A DNA stretch of 64,000 bases from Acidimicrobiaceae bacterium (GTDB lineage: Bacteria; Actinomycetota; Acidimicrobiia; Acidimicrobiales; UBA8190), in assembly GCA_003151475.1 (NCBI GenBank), contig PLXQ01000066.1, positions 82,077 to 146,076 on the forward strand, written 5' to 3'. This document shows, piece by piece, positions 52,360 through 60,932 of the stretch. Position 1 is the first letter of the stretch. Each line of letters opens with the position of its first letter. Under the pieces are notes generated by a model. The model saw only the letters and a list, made by a program, of their open reading frames with translations. It searched no databases and had not been told where the DNA came from. Made by a program: the position numbers and the translations under genes.

Positions 52360-52401
52360 TCATGAAAACGAAGCGAGGGAGGGCATATTGCCCTCCCTCG
52401 C
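52360..52401 (-). terminator. Strong intrinsic terminator after pilA
   Basis: A perfect 13-bp stem, GCGAGGGAGGGCA (52373-52385) with its complement at 52389-52401, and a three-base loop, followed on the minus strand by TTCGTTTTC. It lies 28 bases downstream of the pilA stop and would insulate the highly expressed pilin gene. Confidence 0.85.
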
Positions 52402-52429
52402 CCCAAAACACATCCTTTGTGAGGATGAA

Positions 52430-52888
52430 TCAGCTCACAATCGCACTGTTAGCGCACGGAGCGGCCGTTGGGTTGTCAAAGTTGTTGACAGTCGGGGTGC
52501 TGAACCCAGGAGTCGTCGCTGTCGCAGCGGGGTACACCCAGACGCCGCCCGATCCGTCCGTCCAGATTGTGTAGTGGTTCGTTGCCGGCAGCTCACGCAT
52601 GAATGGTCCGGCGTTGCCGCCACCTGTCGCGGGTTGCGTCGTCGTCAGCTGAGCACCAAGGCCTGCGGGAGGGTAGCCACCTCCGGAGACCTCTGCCTTG
52701 TAAGCCTCGATCGCCGTTTCGAATGTCTTCGCGTCAGCGCTACAGGAGGCATTCTTTGCATTCTGACCCGTGTTGCCGACGGCGAATACGACGATAGCGG
52801 CCAGAATGGCCAGGATGATAATGACAATGAGGAGTTCGATAAGGGTGAAGCCCCCTTCGTTCCTCTTTTCCTTCATTCGATCCCACAT
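52430..52888 (-). CDS. pilA: Type IV major pilin PilA
   Basis: 152 residues. A short leader ends in RNEGG-FTLIELLIVIIILAILAAIVVFAVG, a canonical type IVa prepilin site with Glu5. The globular part has SADAKTFETAIEAYKAE, GPFMRELPATNHYTIW and GGVWVYPAATAT. Two Cys (SCSADAK; APCANS) probably form a disulfide. A PilD-type peptidase, not in this window, would process it. Located after pilC with a 174-base gap and its own terminator, so it can be expressed independently. A paralogue is at 56970-57503. Confidence 0.95.
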   Translation of the reverse strand: MWDRMKEKRNEGGFTLIELLIVIIILAILAAIVVFAVGNTGQNAKNASCSADAKTFETAIEAYKAEVSGGGYPPAGLGAQLTTTQPATGGGNAGPFMRELPATNHYTIWTDGSGGVWVYPAATATTPGFSTPTVNNFDNPTAAPCANSAIVS

Positions 52889-52957
52889 TTGGGTGATTTC
52901 CCTTCGTTGGTTTAATCGGACTTATTGAAAGTGTCTGCTGCTGTTGATCGCGAGGGT

Positions 52958-52986
52958 CCCCGGGCGCCTTCGCTCAGGCGCTGGGG
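52958..52986. terminator. Hairpin between pilC and pilA
   Basis: CCCC-GG-GCGCCT, loop TCGCTC, AGGCGC-T-GGGG. About 77 bases after the pilC stop on the minus strand. No U-tract; a partial terminator that would separate pilBC from pilA transcription is plausible. Confidence 0.45.
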
Positions 52987-53062
52987 CTGTCGTCACACTG
53001 GTTCGCCTCGAATAGTGGTTCCCCCTATTCCCGCTCGCGGACGTCGGGCGCTGTCGACCCGG

Positions 53063-54271
53063 TCACGTGACTTTTACCTGACGGAAGATGCCGTACATCG
53101 CCGAGACCAGGGCAATGGCAACGAATCCGACGACTAGACCCACAAAGAGAATGACAGCGGGCTCGAACAAGGCAGTGAAGTGTTTCAGCTTGTACTCAAG
53201 CTCCTTGTCGAAGTACGAAGCCGCGGAGTTGAGTTGCTCGTCCAGCGTTCCGGTGCTCTCCCCGACGACGAACATGTGGCGAGCGGCCGTGGGGAAGAGT
53301 TGTGTCGCCGCCAAGGGAGCGGCAAGCCCTTCGCCCCGTAGCATTGCTTCTCGGGCTGAGAAGAGACCCCTGCGAAATACCCGGTTTGCCGTGGCATCGC
53401 CGGTGACCTGCAGCGCGTCAGGGATTGGTACGCCTGCATCAACCATCGTGCAGAGAATGCGACAGAACCGCTCCAGAATCGCCGTCGTTATGAGATCACC
53501 AAGGACGGGCGTCCGAAGAAGGACGGTGTCGCGTAGCTCGCGGCCACGACTCGTGACAGTCAGTGCAATGGCGCCGGCCACGATGGCAACGACGACTCCA
53601 ACGATGACATACCAGTCGTTCGTGAAGAAGTTCGCGATTGCTAGGAGCATCCGTGTCGGCAGCGGAAGCTTGGCGTGAAGAGAGGCGAAGAACACCTGGA
53701 ACTTGGGCAGAACGAAGCCAGCGATAACAACAACAGCGACGATGGCCAACACCATCACAATCGCCGGGTAGATAAGTGCTGACGAGACCTTTCGTTTGGC
53801 CTCCAGATCGCGCTCGATGTAGTCGGAGAGTTGGTCAAGGACTGTGTCCAGATTTCCGGTCAGCTCGGCCGAGCGGAGAATTCCGAGGTAGTACGGCGGG
53901 AACGCTTCGGGATGCTCGTCGGCCGCGCCGGCAAAGGTCTCGCCGGCGCGCAATGAATCGGACATCTCCGCTAGGACGCGTTCAAAGACCTTGTCTCCGA
54001 CCTCCGTGGTCATGACTTCCATCGCCTCGAGAACCGGAATTCCGGCTCTCATGAACACGGCCATCTGTCGGGAGAAATACATGAGTTCCCGACGCTTCAC
54101 CTTCTTTTTCGTGATTTCAAGCGAGAGGATGTTCCGCTTCTCGTGCACCGTTTCCGGCTGAAGGTTCCGGGCGAGCAGCGAGCGCCGGGCCATGCCCACC
54201 GTCAGGGCGTTCTCCAGGCCGCTCACCCGTACCCCTTCAGGCGTTGTGGCCGTGAATTTGAACTTGGGCAT
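53063..54271 (-). CDS. pilC: Type IV pilus inner-membrane platform protein PilC
   Basis: 402 residues, a complete T2SF-family protein with two homologous cytoplasmic halves. The first contains RRELMYFSRQMAVFMRAGIPVLEAM, the second ERFCRILCTMVDAGVPIPDAL, each followed by hydrophobic helices (VLAIVAVVVIAGFVLPKF; FEPAVILFVGLVVGFVAIALV). It couples the PilB motor to pilin assembly. Thirteen bases after pilB; start ATG 54271 preceded by GAGGATC. Confidence 0.95.
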   Translation of the reverse strand: MPKFKFTATTPEGVRVSGLENALTVGMARRSLLARNLQPETVHEKRNILSLEITKKKVKRRELMYFSRQMAVFMRAGIPVLEAMEVMTTEVGDKVFERVLAEMSDSLRAGETFAGAADEHPEAFPPYYLGILRSAELTGNLDTVLDQLSDYIERDLEAKRKVSSALIYPAIVMVLAIVAVVVIAGFVLPKFQVFFASLHAKLPLPTRMLLAIANFFTNDWYVIVGVVVAIVAGAIALTVTSRGRELRDTVLLRTPVLGDLITTAILERFCRILCTMVDAGVPIPDALQVTGDATANRVFRRGLFSAREAMLRGEGLAAPLAATQLFPTAARHMFVVGESTGTLDEQLNSAASYFDKELEYKLKHFTALFEPAVILFVGLVVGFVAIALVSAMYGIFRQVKVT

Positions 54272-54284
54272 TAGATCCTCGGTC

Positions 54285-56051
54285 TCAGACTGCGTAGATC
54301 GATCGGACGACTTCGGAGATGGTCGTCACGTTTTCGGAGATCAGGCGAATTGCCTCATCCTTCAGTGTCCGCATTCCTTGGGACACGGCCATTCGCTGAA
54401 GTTCTTCCTGGGTAGCCCACCCAACAATGAGTCTTTTGATCTCTGGCGAAAGTCGCATCAATTCGTAGACACCGATGCGGTCCTCATAACCGGTGCCGGC
54501 GCAGAAGTTGCAGCCCAAACCCTGCCAGAACTCTTCTTTAGGCTCCCCACCGCCTTCCTCGTAGAATGCGAGTTCTTCATCTTTGGGGTGATACGTCGCC
54601 TTGCATCGCTGGCAGATACGGCGCACCAGGCGCTGACTGACGACGGCAACCACCGAAGAGGCGATCAGGAATGACTCGATACCCATGTCCAAAAAGCGAT
54701 GCAGGGCGGCGGCCGAGTCGGTGGCATGGAGAGACGACAAGACGAAGTGGCCGGTGAGGGCCGACTGCACAGCAATGCGGGCGGTCTCCACATCCCGAAT
54801 CTCGCCCACCAGGATGACGTCGGGGTCTTGACGAAGAATGGACTTCAGGCCATCGGCAAAAGTGATCCCGGCCTGTTCGTTGGTCTGGATCTGATTGATC
54901 GACGGGAACACGTATTCGACAGGGTCTTCAATTGTCATGATGTTGCGAGTCGGCTCATCGATTTCGCTCAGCGCTGCATACAAGGTTGTCGTCTTTCCCG
55001 CGCCGGTCGGGCCAGCGCACAGAACCATGCCAAAAGGAGCGCGGATGTGGCGAGCGAATTGTTCATGGGTGGCAACCGGCATTCCCAGGTCACCCATGCG
55101 GTAGAGCGACCGGCTCTTGTCAAGAATACGAAGGACGCACTTTTCACCCCAAATGGTGGCGACCGTGGCGACCCGAATGTCGATCTCTCTATCGTCGATT
55201 TGCATCGTGATCTGACCGTCTTGGGGGCGTCGACGTTCAACGATATTCATGCCGGCCATGATTTTGAGACGACTGACCAGAGCCGGAGCCATTCCGATTG
55301 GCAGTTCAACGGCGTCGTGCAATGCCCCATCGATACGGAAGCGAACGCGAAGACGTTTGTCCTGAGGTTCGAGGTGAATGTCTGAAGCCCGGTCGCGCAA
55401 AGCCTGCGTTATCAGGAGGTTGACCACCTGGACGACGGGAGCATCGTCAGCGACGACAGCCACGGCGCCGGGATCCTGGGGCCGCCGGCCGGTGTCGGTT
55501 TCTTCGAAGGTGCGAACATAACCTTCGATGTTGCTCAGAGCCCGGTAGGCAGCTTCGATTGCTCTCTGGACATCGGAGCGGGGAGCGATGACGAGGCTCA
55601 CCTGCTGTTGTGTGGCTGAGGCCAACCTTTCCCGGACTTCGTCGCTCGGATCAGCAACCGCGATCCGGATGCCCATGGCATCGATATCGAGAGGAATAGC
55701 CAAATTTGCCCGGGCCACGCTTTCGGGAAGCCGAGCAATGGCCTCAGTGAGGGGCGTTTGCTGTGACAGGTCGACGAAGGGTATCTGGAGCTGATCCGAC
55801 AGTGCATGAGCCAAGTCGCGCTCATCGACCGCCCCCACCTCGACCAGGAGCGAGCCAATCCTTTTTCCCGTGGCGGATTGCTGCAGCAGTGCCTCAGCTA
55901 GCTGGGCATGGCTAATGAGTTGAGCTCCGACAAGGAGCTCACCGAGCATGCCGCGGCTCCCAGGACCCTTCTTCGATTGAGAGGCATCGCGGACCGCCGC
56001 ACCTGCCTCCGCGGCAAGTGAATCAGGCGCAGCATCCCTGCGCAGCTTCAT
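54285..56051 (-). CDS. pilB: Type IV pilus assembly ATPase PilB
   Basis: 588 residues from ATG 56051 (GTG 56063 also possible). An N-terminal GspE/MshEN-like domain (GMLGELLVGAQLISHAQLAEALLQQSATGKRIGSLLVEVGAV; MshEN domains can bind cyclic-di-GMP). The ATPase core follows: Walker A GPTGAGKTT (about residue 350), TIEDPVEYVFPSINQIQTN, RQDPDVILVGEIRD, SSLHATDSA. A four-Cys zinc site CQRC...CNFC is near 490-530. It drives pilus extension. The MshEN-like part could link the pilus to the c-di-GMP protein encoded at 33311. Confidence 0.95.
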   Translation of the reverse strand: MKLRRDAAPDSLAAEAGAAVRDASQSKKGPGSRGMLGELLVGAQLISHAQLAEALLQQSATGKRIGSLLVEVGAVDERDLAHALSDQLQIPFVDLSQQTPLTEAIARLPESVARANLAIPLDIDAMGIRIAVADPSDEVRERLASATQQQVSLVIAPRSDVQRAIEAAYRALSNIEGYVRTFEETDTGRRPQDPGAVAVVADDAPVVQVVNLLITQALRDRASDIHLEPQDKRLRVRFRIDGALHDAVELPIGMAPALVSRLKIMAGMNIVERRRPQDGQITMQIDDREIDIRVATVATIWGEKCVLRILDKSRSLYRMGDLGMPVATHEQFARHIRAPFGMVLCAGPTGAGKTTTLYAALSEIDEPTRNIMTIEDPVEYVFPSINQIQTNEQAGITFADGLKSILRQDPDVILVGEIRDVETARIAVQSALTGHFVLSSLHATDSAAALHRFLDMGIESFLIASSVVAVVSQRLVRRICQRCKATYHPKDEELAFYEEGGGEPKEEFWQGLGCNFCAGTGYEDRIGVYELMRLSPEIKRLIVGWATQEELQRMAVSQGMRTLKDEAIRLISENVTTISEVVRSIYAV

Positions 56052-56487
56052 GAAGACCCCCACCGCCTAATTCCCGACCACGTTGGGTCAGGCCGCCGGC
56101 ATTCGCTGGGAAGCGTAGTGGCGACGTCGTGGCGTGTCGATATGTCTGTGCTGGTGCGTCCGTCGAGCTCAACGCCCTTCGGACCTGGACTTTTCCGAGC
56201 GCTCACGGCGACTCGACCTTCGCTTCCGGTCACGACGATCATCGTGCTGGACGAGCGTCACCCCCTCCCCTATGAGGACTCAACTCTTGGCCAACTCAGC
56301 ATTTGGTTCTGGACGATGAGGGGCCTCATTCTGCCGTCGTAAGGCGTCGAGGGGAAAGGGGCACCCCAGCGACGGACCCCCCGGCGGTCGAGCGGTAACT
56401 CACTGCGCTCACTTAGTGACTCTCGGTGGTCACTCGGGTCAGTCACTCGTCGAAGCATCAGTCCTGCATGTCCCAGTGTGTTCCAAC

Positions 56488-56538
56488 GGGTCTGCCCCAA
56501 ATCGGTTGACTCGGAGTCAACCGATTTGGGGCAGACCC
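56488..56538. repeat. 51-bp near-perfect palindrome (25-bp arms)
   Basis: The left arm 56488-56512 begins GGGTCTGCCCC and ends GGTTGACTC; the right arm 56514-56538 is its exact reverse complement; one G lies between. The length and perfection exceed any terminator in the window. It could form a large cruciform or hairpin, or be the joint of an inverted duplication. Confidence 0.92.
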
Positions 56539-56633
56539 ATTCATTGAGGAGCCCCCTTGGTCCGATTCGGGTATTGATTCGCACGACAACCGTCTCGGGC
56601 CAGGGAGTCTCTTTAGCGGATACCTCAGCGAGG

Positions 56634-56700
56634 GGTGGAGACTTCTCGTGGCCCCGCCCGGCCACAGGTGGGGACTTTTCTGGCCACCGGCGGAGACATC
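56634..56700. repeat. Direct repeats resembling IS21-family end sequences
   Basis: Related copies GGTGGAGACTTCTCGTGGCC (56634-56653), GGTGGGGACTTTTCTGGCC (56667-56685) and GGCGGAGACATC (56689-56700). Multiple short GTGGGGACTTTT-like repeats are typical of the transposase-binding ends of IS21-like elements. No transposase remains nearby, so this would be a solo end. Confidence 0.45.
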
Positions 56701-56969
56701 AGCTGCACGTAACTGGGGACCACCTCATCGTCACGACAACGAGGCATCCCCAGAGTGTTGGATAGCCCAGAGCTCTCCGTCTTCGCCGTTGGGGGAGAGT
56801 TGGGTCCGCGTTGCCTGAGGTATGAGATCAATCCGTCACAGTGACCTTTGAGCGTTCGCACAAGCGACACGCTGGCAGTCAATGAACGCGGGATTTGAAA
56901 CTCACGTCCTCGGCGACTGTTCCTCGTGACAGAGATGTAGGCAATCGACGAGGCCTGCTTGGGGGGGAC

Positions 56970-57503
56970 ATGTGTGAACTAGTACGTCGATCGAGGGACG
57001 AAGACGGCTTCACTCTCTTCGAGCTCCTCATTGTCATCATAATCCTCGCCATTCTCGCAGGAATCGTCGCATTTGCCGTGGGATCAACGGGAGCGGGAGC
57101 GGCCACATCGTCCTGCCAGACAGATGCGAAAGCCTTCGAGACGGCGTTGCAGGAGTACAACACGGACACTGGGTCGTACCCGGGACAGATATCGCAGACG
57201 TCTGGGAGCGAGAACAACGGGAGCGCTTTGACGACGACGGTCACCGGAAGTGATGGGCAAGTCTATGGTCCATTCATGCGCCAGTTGCCGTCGACGCAGC
57301 ACTACCAAATTATAACCGACGGGCTTGGTGGAGTGTTCGTGTACCCGATTGTCAGCACCGGCGTATCGATCCCAAGGGGCTCGACAGTCCTGGATAGGAC
57401 TAACGAATACGTGTCGGTGGTGCTGCCCGGTGTAACGGATCCGGTTCTCATGAACTTCGACACGAACCCAAGTATCTGCGCGGACCCCAACGTCGTCCAG
57501 TGA
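56970..57503 (+). CDS. Second type IV major-pilin paralogue
   Basis: 177 residues from ATG 56970 (G-rich site before it). Prepilin site DEDG-FTLFELLIVIIILAILAGIVAFAVGSTG. The body aligns by eye with PilA at 52430-52888: TDAKAFETALQEYNTD, GPFMRQLPSTQHYQIITDGLGGVFVYP. A C-terminal extension of about 35 residues is unique to this copy. It is divergent from pilBC-pilA, so the paralogues flank the assembly genes on opposite strands; separate regulation or a choice between fibre types is possible. Confidence 0.93.
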   Translation: MCELVRRSRDEDGFTLFELLIVIIILAILAGIVAFAVGSTGAGAATSSCQTDAKAFETALQEYNTDTGSYPGQISQTSGSENNGSALTTTVTGSDGQVYGPFMRQLPSTQHYQIITDGLGGVFVYPIVSTGVSIPRGSTVLDRTNEYVSVVLPGVTDPVLMNFDTNPSICADPNVVQ

Positions 57504-57578
57504 CAGATGCAATCGGCGACGGCAAGGCGAGGCGGGCACAGCCCTTGTGAGCGGTCGCTCGGACTGACACCAAATTGG

Positions 57579-58298
57579 CTAACCGAAGCATGCACCGATG
57601 GCCGCATCGGCCGCGGTTTCGGTCGCAAGCTTGGCTCCCTTGGCCAACTCAGCCATTCGGGCGACGTGCGTTGGGTGTTTCAGGAAGTAGCGGGCAACTG
57701 CCTGTTTGTTGGGTGTCCCGTCTTGGTTGCTGAGATGAAAGACCTCTTCGTTGATGCTCCCATCAGTGGCCCGGTCGCTGATGACACGGAAGACCGACCA
57801 GGGGATTCCATGTGCCTCACAGCTTTCAGCGATCGCCGCCGTCTCCATGTCCAGAGACACGACGCCTTGCGACCGCAGATCTCCGAGCAGCTCGAGGTCG
57901 GTCGTGAGCTCGTCTGTGGTCCACATCTTGCCGTGGGGCGTCCCCGATCCTTTCGGCGTTGGGTGGTACTCAGCACCAGTCGCGCTGTTGACGACGACTT
58001 CGGGAAGAACCAGGGTCCCGATAGGCGTGACGTCATCGACGGCTCCGGTGATCCCCACGACCACTACCTCGTCGACTTCGACCGCATCGAAGAGGTGCTC
58101 GACCCGGTCGTGTGCCAGCACCGTTCCCATTCCGGTCACAATGGCAACAACGTCTCTGCCACCCAATTGGCCCGAGTGGAGCGTCAGGCCATTGATCTTT
58201 GTCTTGCGAAGCGCCAGTTTCTTCACCAGAGGGCGGAGCTCCATGGGCATGGCACAAATGAAAGCGATGTGACTGGCGCTGGACTCTGTCTTCACCAC
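57579..58298 (-). CDS. 5'-methylthioadenosine/S-adenosylhomocysteine nucleosidase-like
   Basis: 239 residues from GTG 58298, with a perfect AGGAGG eight bases upstream. Phosphorylase superfamily fold: AFICAMPMELRPLVKKL, IVTGMGTVLAHDRVEHLF, VVVGITGAVDD, and the active-site segment SLDMETAAIAESCEAHGIPWSVFRVISDRATDG with the nucleoside-binding Glu and the catalytic Asp. It hydrolyses MTA or SAH, or a related nucleoside. The frame also reads open upstream to 58631, a shadow of the membrane-protein gene. Confidence 0.87.
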   Translation of the reverse strand: MVKTESSASHIAFICAMPMELRPLVKKLALRKTKINGLTLHSGQLGGRDVVAIVTGMGTVLAHDRVEHLFDAVEVDEVVVVGITGAVDDVTPIGTLVLPEVVVNSATGAEYHPTPKGSGTPHGKMWTTDELTTDLELLGDLRSQGVVSLDMETAAIAESCEAHGIPWSVFRVISDRATDGSINEEVFHLSNQDGTPNKQAVARYFLKHPTHVARMAELAKGAKLATETAADAAIGACFG

Positions 58299-58357
58299 CC
58301 AATCTTGCCTCCTAGTTCGTGCTCCCGCCACCTTCGTCGAGAAGGTAAAGGCTGACT

Positions 58358-59905
58358 GTGGGCGGGACCATGAGCACCGTCTGGCGGCGGTGGAAGCCAG
58401 AACCCGCTTTACGGCGCAAGAGATTCCGCATGGGAGTTGCGGTCGCCGATCCCACCAACCGGCTCCCACTTCGAGGCGTTCAGGGACCTCACGCATTTGA
58501 AATGGCACCTGAGATTGCTGATGAGATTCGGGCCGACGGGGTTCGAGGTATCGCTGCCGCGCCAATCGGCGCATCCAAGCGGCGCCTGACGATCGGGATG
58601 CCCCAGTCGGACCTGCTGCTGATGGCAGCATGGTCGGCGATCGGCATCGCGACTGCTACCAACTACGGCAACTACTCGGCATCAAGTGTCGTCCTTGTCA
58701 CGCTGGGAGTGTTTCTACTCACTGTCACGATCACTCGACGGCTGGTCCCGAACGGAGCTCGAAACTCGGCTATGAACGGCCGGTGGCTGGGTGTCGGGAC
58801 GGCGATCCTCGCCGCCGTCGCCCTTCCGGCCGGGGTCTATGGCTCGGGAGCGGACCTCTACTCAAGTCGCCTCCTGACGGCGGCAGCCGCCTTAATCGTT
58901 GCAACCTGGCTGATCCTTCGCCTTCCCAAAGCTCGAGGCGCCGCTTACGTCGTTGTCGCCATCATGACGGTGGCGGGGATCGCCATGTTGTTGGCGAGCC
59001 CCAAACCTGTGATCGACGTGTGGTACATGCTGCAGGCTGCCGGTCACGGTCTGTCCCATGGCCACAACATCTACACCCTCAAATGGACAGGTGACATACC
59101 TGGGGAGGTGTCGAACAGATTCGTATACCTGCCCGGATCCGCCGTACTGCTGTGGCCGTTTCACATTCTCTTCGGAGACGTTCGTTACGGTCTGCTCGCG
59201 GCCATGGCCATCACCGGCGTCCTCCTGATCCGAGTGAGCAAGAAATCTGAGTCTGCCCTGCTCGCTTGCTTGTTTCTGCTCTACCCGAGGTTTCTCTTCG
59301 GATTGGAGCAATCATGGGTCGACCCACTGTCCCTCCTTGCCCTGTGCCTGACCGGCTACTGCGTAATGCGGGGCCGAAAAGGCTGGGCCGTGGTCGCATT
59401 TGCCGTCGCCCTGAGCTGCAAGCAGTACAACTGGCTCATCATCCCGTTCGCCGCTATGTGGAGCGACTTCGGTTGGCGTCGCACCACTCTTTCGGTGGGT
59501 GGTGCGAGCCTGTTCGTTCTCCCGTGGGCGGTGGCCGATGTGCATGCTTTCGTTTCGGGGTCATTCTCCTACCTGTTCGATTCCACGCCACGGCTCGACT
59601 CTCTGTCCCTCTACACGACCATCCTCCGGCATGGCATCGATCCCGGATCGTCGCTGACGGTGGTGGGCATCGGTTCAGTCATTGCCCTGTCGATGTGGCG
59701 CCTTCCTCGAGATACATATGGGTTCTTCGTGGGTTCGGCCGCTGTCATTGCCGTCTACGACCTATTCAACAAGCTGTCGTATTACAATGCTTGGTCGTTC
59801 GCGGGCGGGCTGGCTCTCTTCGCGGTTGTATTTGGTCGCGCTTCTCAGGTGGCCCTTGAAGAGGGTGCGGAATCACTCGATTTGGTTGAAGAGCGAACCA
59901 GCTGA
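58358..59905 (+). CDS. Polytopic membrane protein, GT-C/DUF2029-like
   Basis: 515 residues (GTG 58358; ATG 58370 equally possible). A polar N-terminus of about 85 residues and ten or more helices. VIDVWYMLQAAGHGLSHGHNIYTLKWTG in the first large loop carries the Asp expected of GT-C glycosyltransferases, and LFLLYPRFLFGLEQSWVDPLSLLALCLTGYCVMRG resembles the segment MWGHPEDVLALGLALYAL of the protein at 51079-52317, suggesting related enzymes. Substrate unknown. Confidence 0.72.
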   Translation: MGGTMSTVWRRWKPEPALRRKRFRMGVAVADPTNRLPLRGVQGPHAFEMAPEIADEIRADGVRGIAAAPIGASKRRLTIGMPQSDLLLMAAWSAIGIATATNYGNYSASSVVLVTLGVFLLTVTITRRLVPNGARNSAMNGRWLGVGTAILAAVALPAGVYGSGADLYSSRLLTAAAALIVATWLILRLPKARGAAYVVVAIMTVAGIAMLLASPKPVIDVWYMLQAAGHGLSHGHNIYTLKWTGDIPGEVSNRFVYLPGSAVLLWPFHILFGDVRYGLLAAMAITGVLLIRVSKKSESALLACLFLLYPRFLFGLEQSWVDPLSLLALCLTGYCVMRGRKGWAVVAFAVALSCKQYNWLIIPFAAMWSDFGWRRTTLSVGGASLFVLPWAVADVHAFVSGSFSYLFDSTPRLDSLSLYTTILRHGIDPGSSLTVVGIGSVIALSMWRLPRDTYGFFVGSAAVIAVYDLFNKLSYYNAWSFAGGLALFAVVFGRASQVALEEGAESLDLVEERTS

Positions 59906-60118
59906 GCCCAGCTCCTCATTTCGCGCAGTGGTCGGATCCTCTTCGGCCTCAGTGCCCAGCCAAAGCTGGCCGCGCTGTCTTGGCGGTTCGTGGTGTCGGA
60001 TCGATGACCAAGAAAAATGTGCGTCCGTTGGGCTTAGAGAGGGGGTCGGCGTTCTAGAATGCCCCTTTCAACTGGGTGGACGGCGGACGTCCGCGAACGG
60101 CGTAAGGAGCGGGTTTAC

Positions 60119-60640
60119 GTGCGGGACAGTCTCAATCTCAGCCGGTTTGCCAGAAGGTCCGGGACTTTGTTGCTGGCGGTAGCGACGGCCGGCTTTGTGC
60201 TGAGCGCCTGCGGCGGCGGCAAGAACGTCGGAGCGAAGTCGACCTCGACGACTGCCGCATCGACCGGACCCACCACCACGGCACCCACGAGCTCATCTTC
60301 GACCGTGGCGCCAACCACGACTACTTCCATTCAGTACAACGTGCCCCAGGTGCACACCGGGACCGGGCCCGCCACATTGGCTCAATTCTCGGTACCCGGG
60401 AAGGCGAAAGAATGGGACATTGACTGGGAATTCGACTGCAGGAGCGCCCCTAGCCACACCGGGACCTTCAGCGTCACCGTTCTCGGCCACGGTTCCGCCG
60501 CCAACACAACCGACGCCGGCGTGGCGCGACAACAGGGGCAAGGCACCGCAGGGATCGTCAAGAACTACGACACGGGGTCGTTCAACCTGAAGGTTGCCAC
60601 TCCGTGTCAATGGACCGTGAGGGTCGAAGTCCTGGCGTAG
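60119..60640 (+). CDS. Lipoprotein with Thr/Ser-rich linker
   Basis: 173 residues from GTG 60119, nine bases after AAGGAG. The signal peptide ends in the lipobox LSACGGG. A 50-residue Thr/Ser/Ala/Pro linker leads to a beta-sandwich-like domain (PGKAKEWDIDWEFDCRSA, GTFSVTVLGHG, GSFNLKVATPCQWTVRVEVLA) with a Cys pair. Function unknown; similar small lipoproteins are common in actinobacteria. Confidence 0.82.
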   Translation: MRDSLNLSRFARRSGTLLLAVATAGFVLSACGGGKNVGAKSTSTTAASTGPTTTAPTSSSSTVAPTTTTSIQYNVPQVHTGTGPATLAQFSVPGKAKEWDIDWEFDCRSAPSHTGTFSVTVLGHGSAANTTDAGVARQQGQGTAGIVKNYDTGSFNLKVATPCQWTVRVEVLA

Positions 60641-60932
60641 CCACCCGACAGACTGGGATCGGCCAGCCTGTCGAACGATCACGACCTATCGATGGGCATC
60701 TTCTTCGAGCGCGCCGCAGAACCTGTACGACCTGGAATTGGGATGTCAGTGCACGTGTCGCGAGGACTTGCTGTGACCCCTCGGAGCAGGGCGGTTGTCC
60801 GGAAGTTGACACTCCCGTGGAACCCAGTTGATCGGGGTGACACACCATTGTCTGGGTACCTCTGATCTGGGAAAGATAAACGGGGTTTGGCGCGTCCAGC
60901 GCTGTTCTTCTGTGCTGGGCGGTGGGGGGGTT

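Larger units (their letters stand above)
56064..56969. other. Large intergenic region upstream of the second pilin gene
   Basis: About 900 bases without a credible gene. It contains a 51-bp palindrome (56488-56538) and three direct repeats (56634-56700) that resemble terminal repeats of an IS21-like element. The remainder includes the divergent promoters of pilB and the second pilin gene; no specific promoter could be identified. Confidence 0.6.

Noticed and set aside
56064..56665. Small open frames in the region before the second pilin
   Set aside because: No ribosome sites, no recognisable domains, and one runs through the 51-bp palindrome.
60806..60834. TTGACA-like -35 element before the DUF11 gene
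   Set aside because: The -35 is perfect but no -10 hexamer sits at 16-19 bases, so a promoter cannot be supported.
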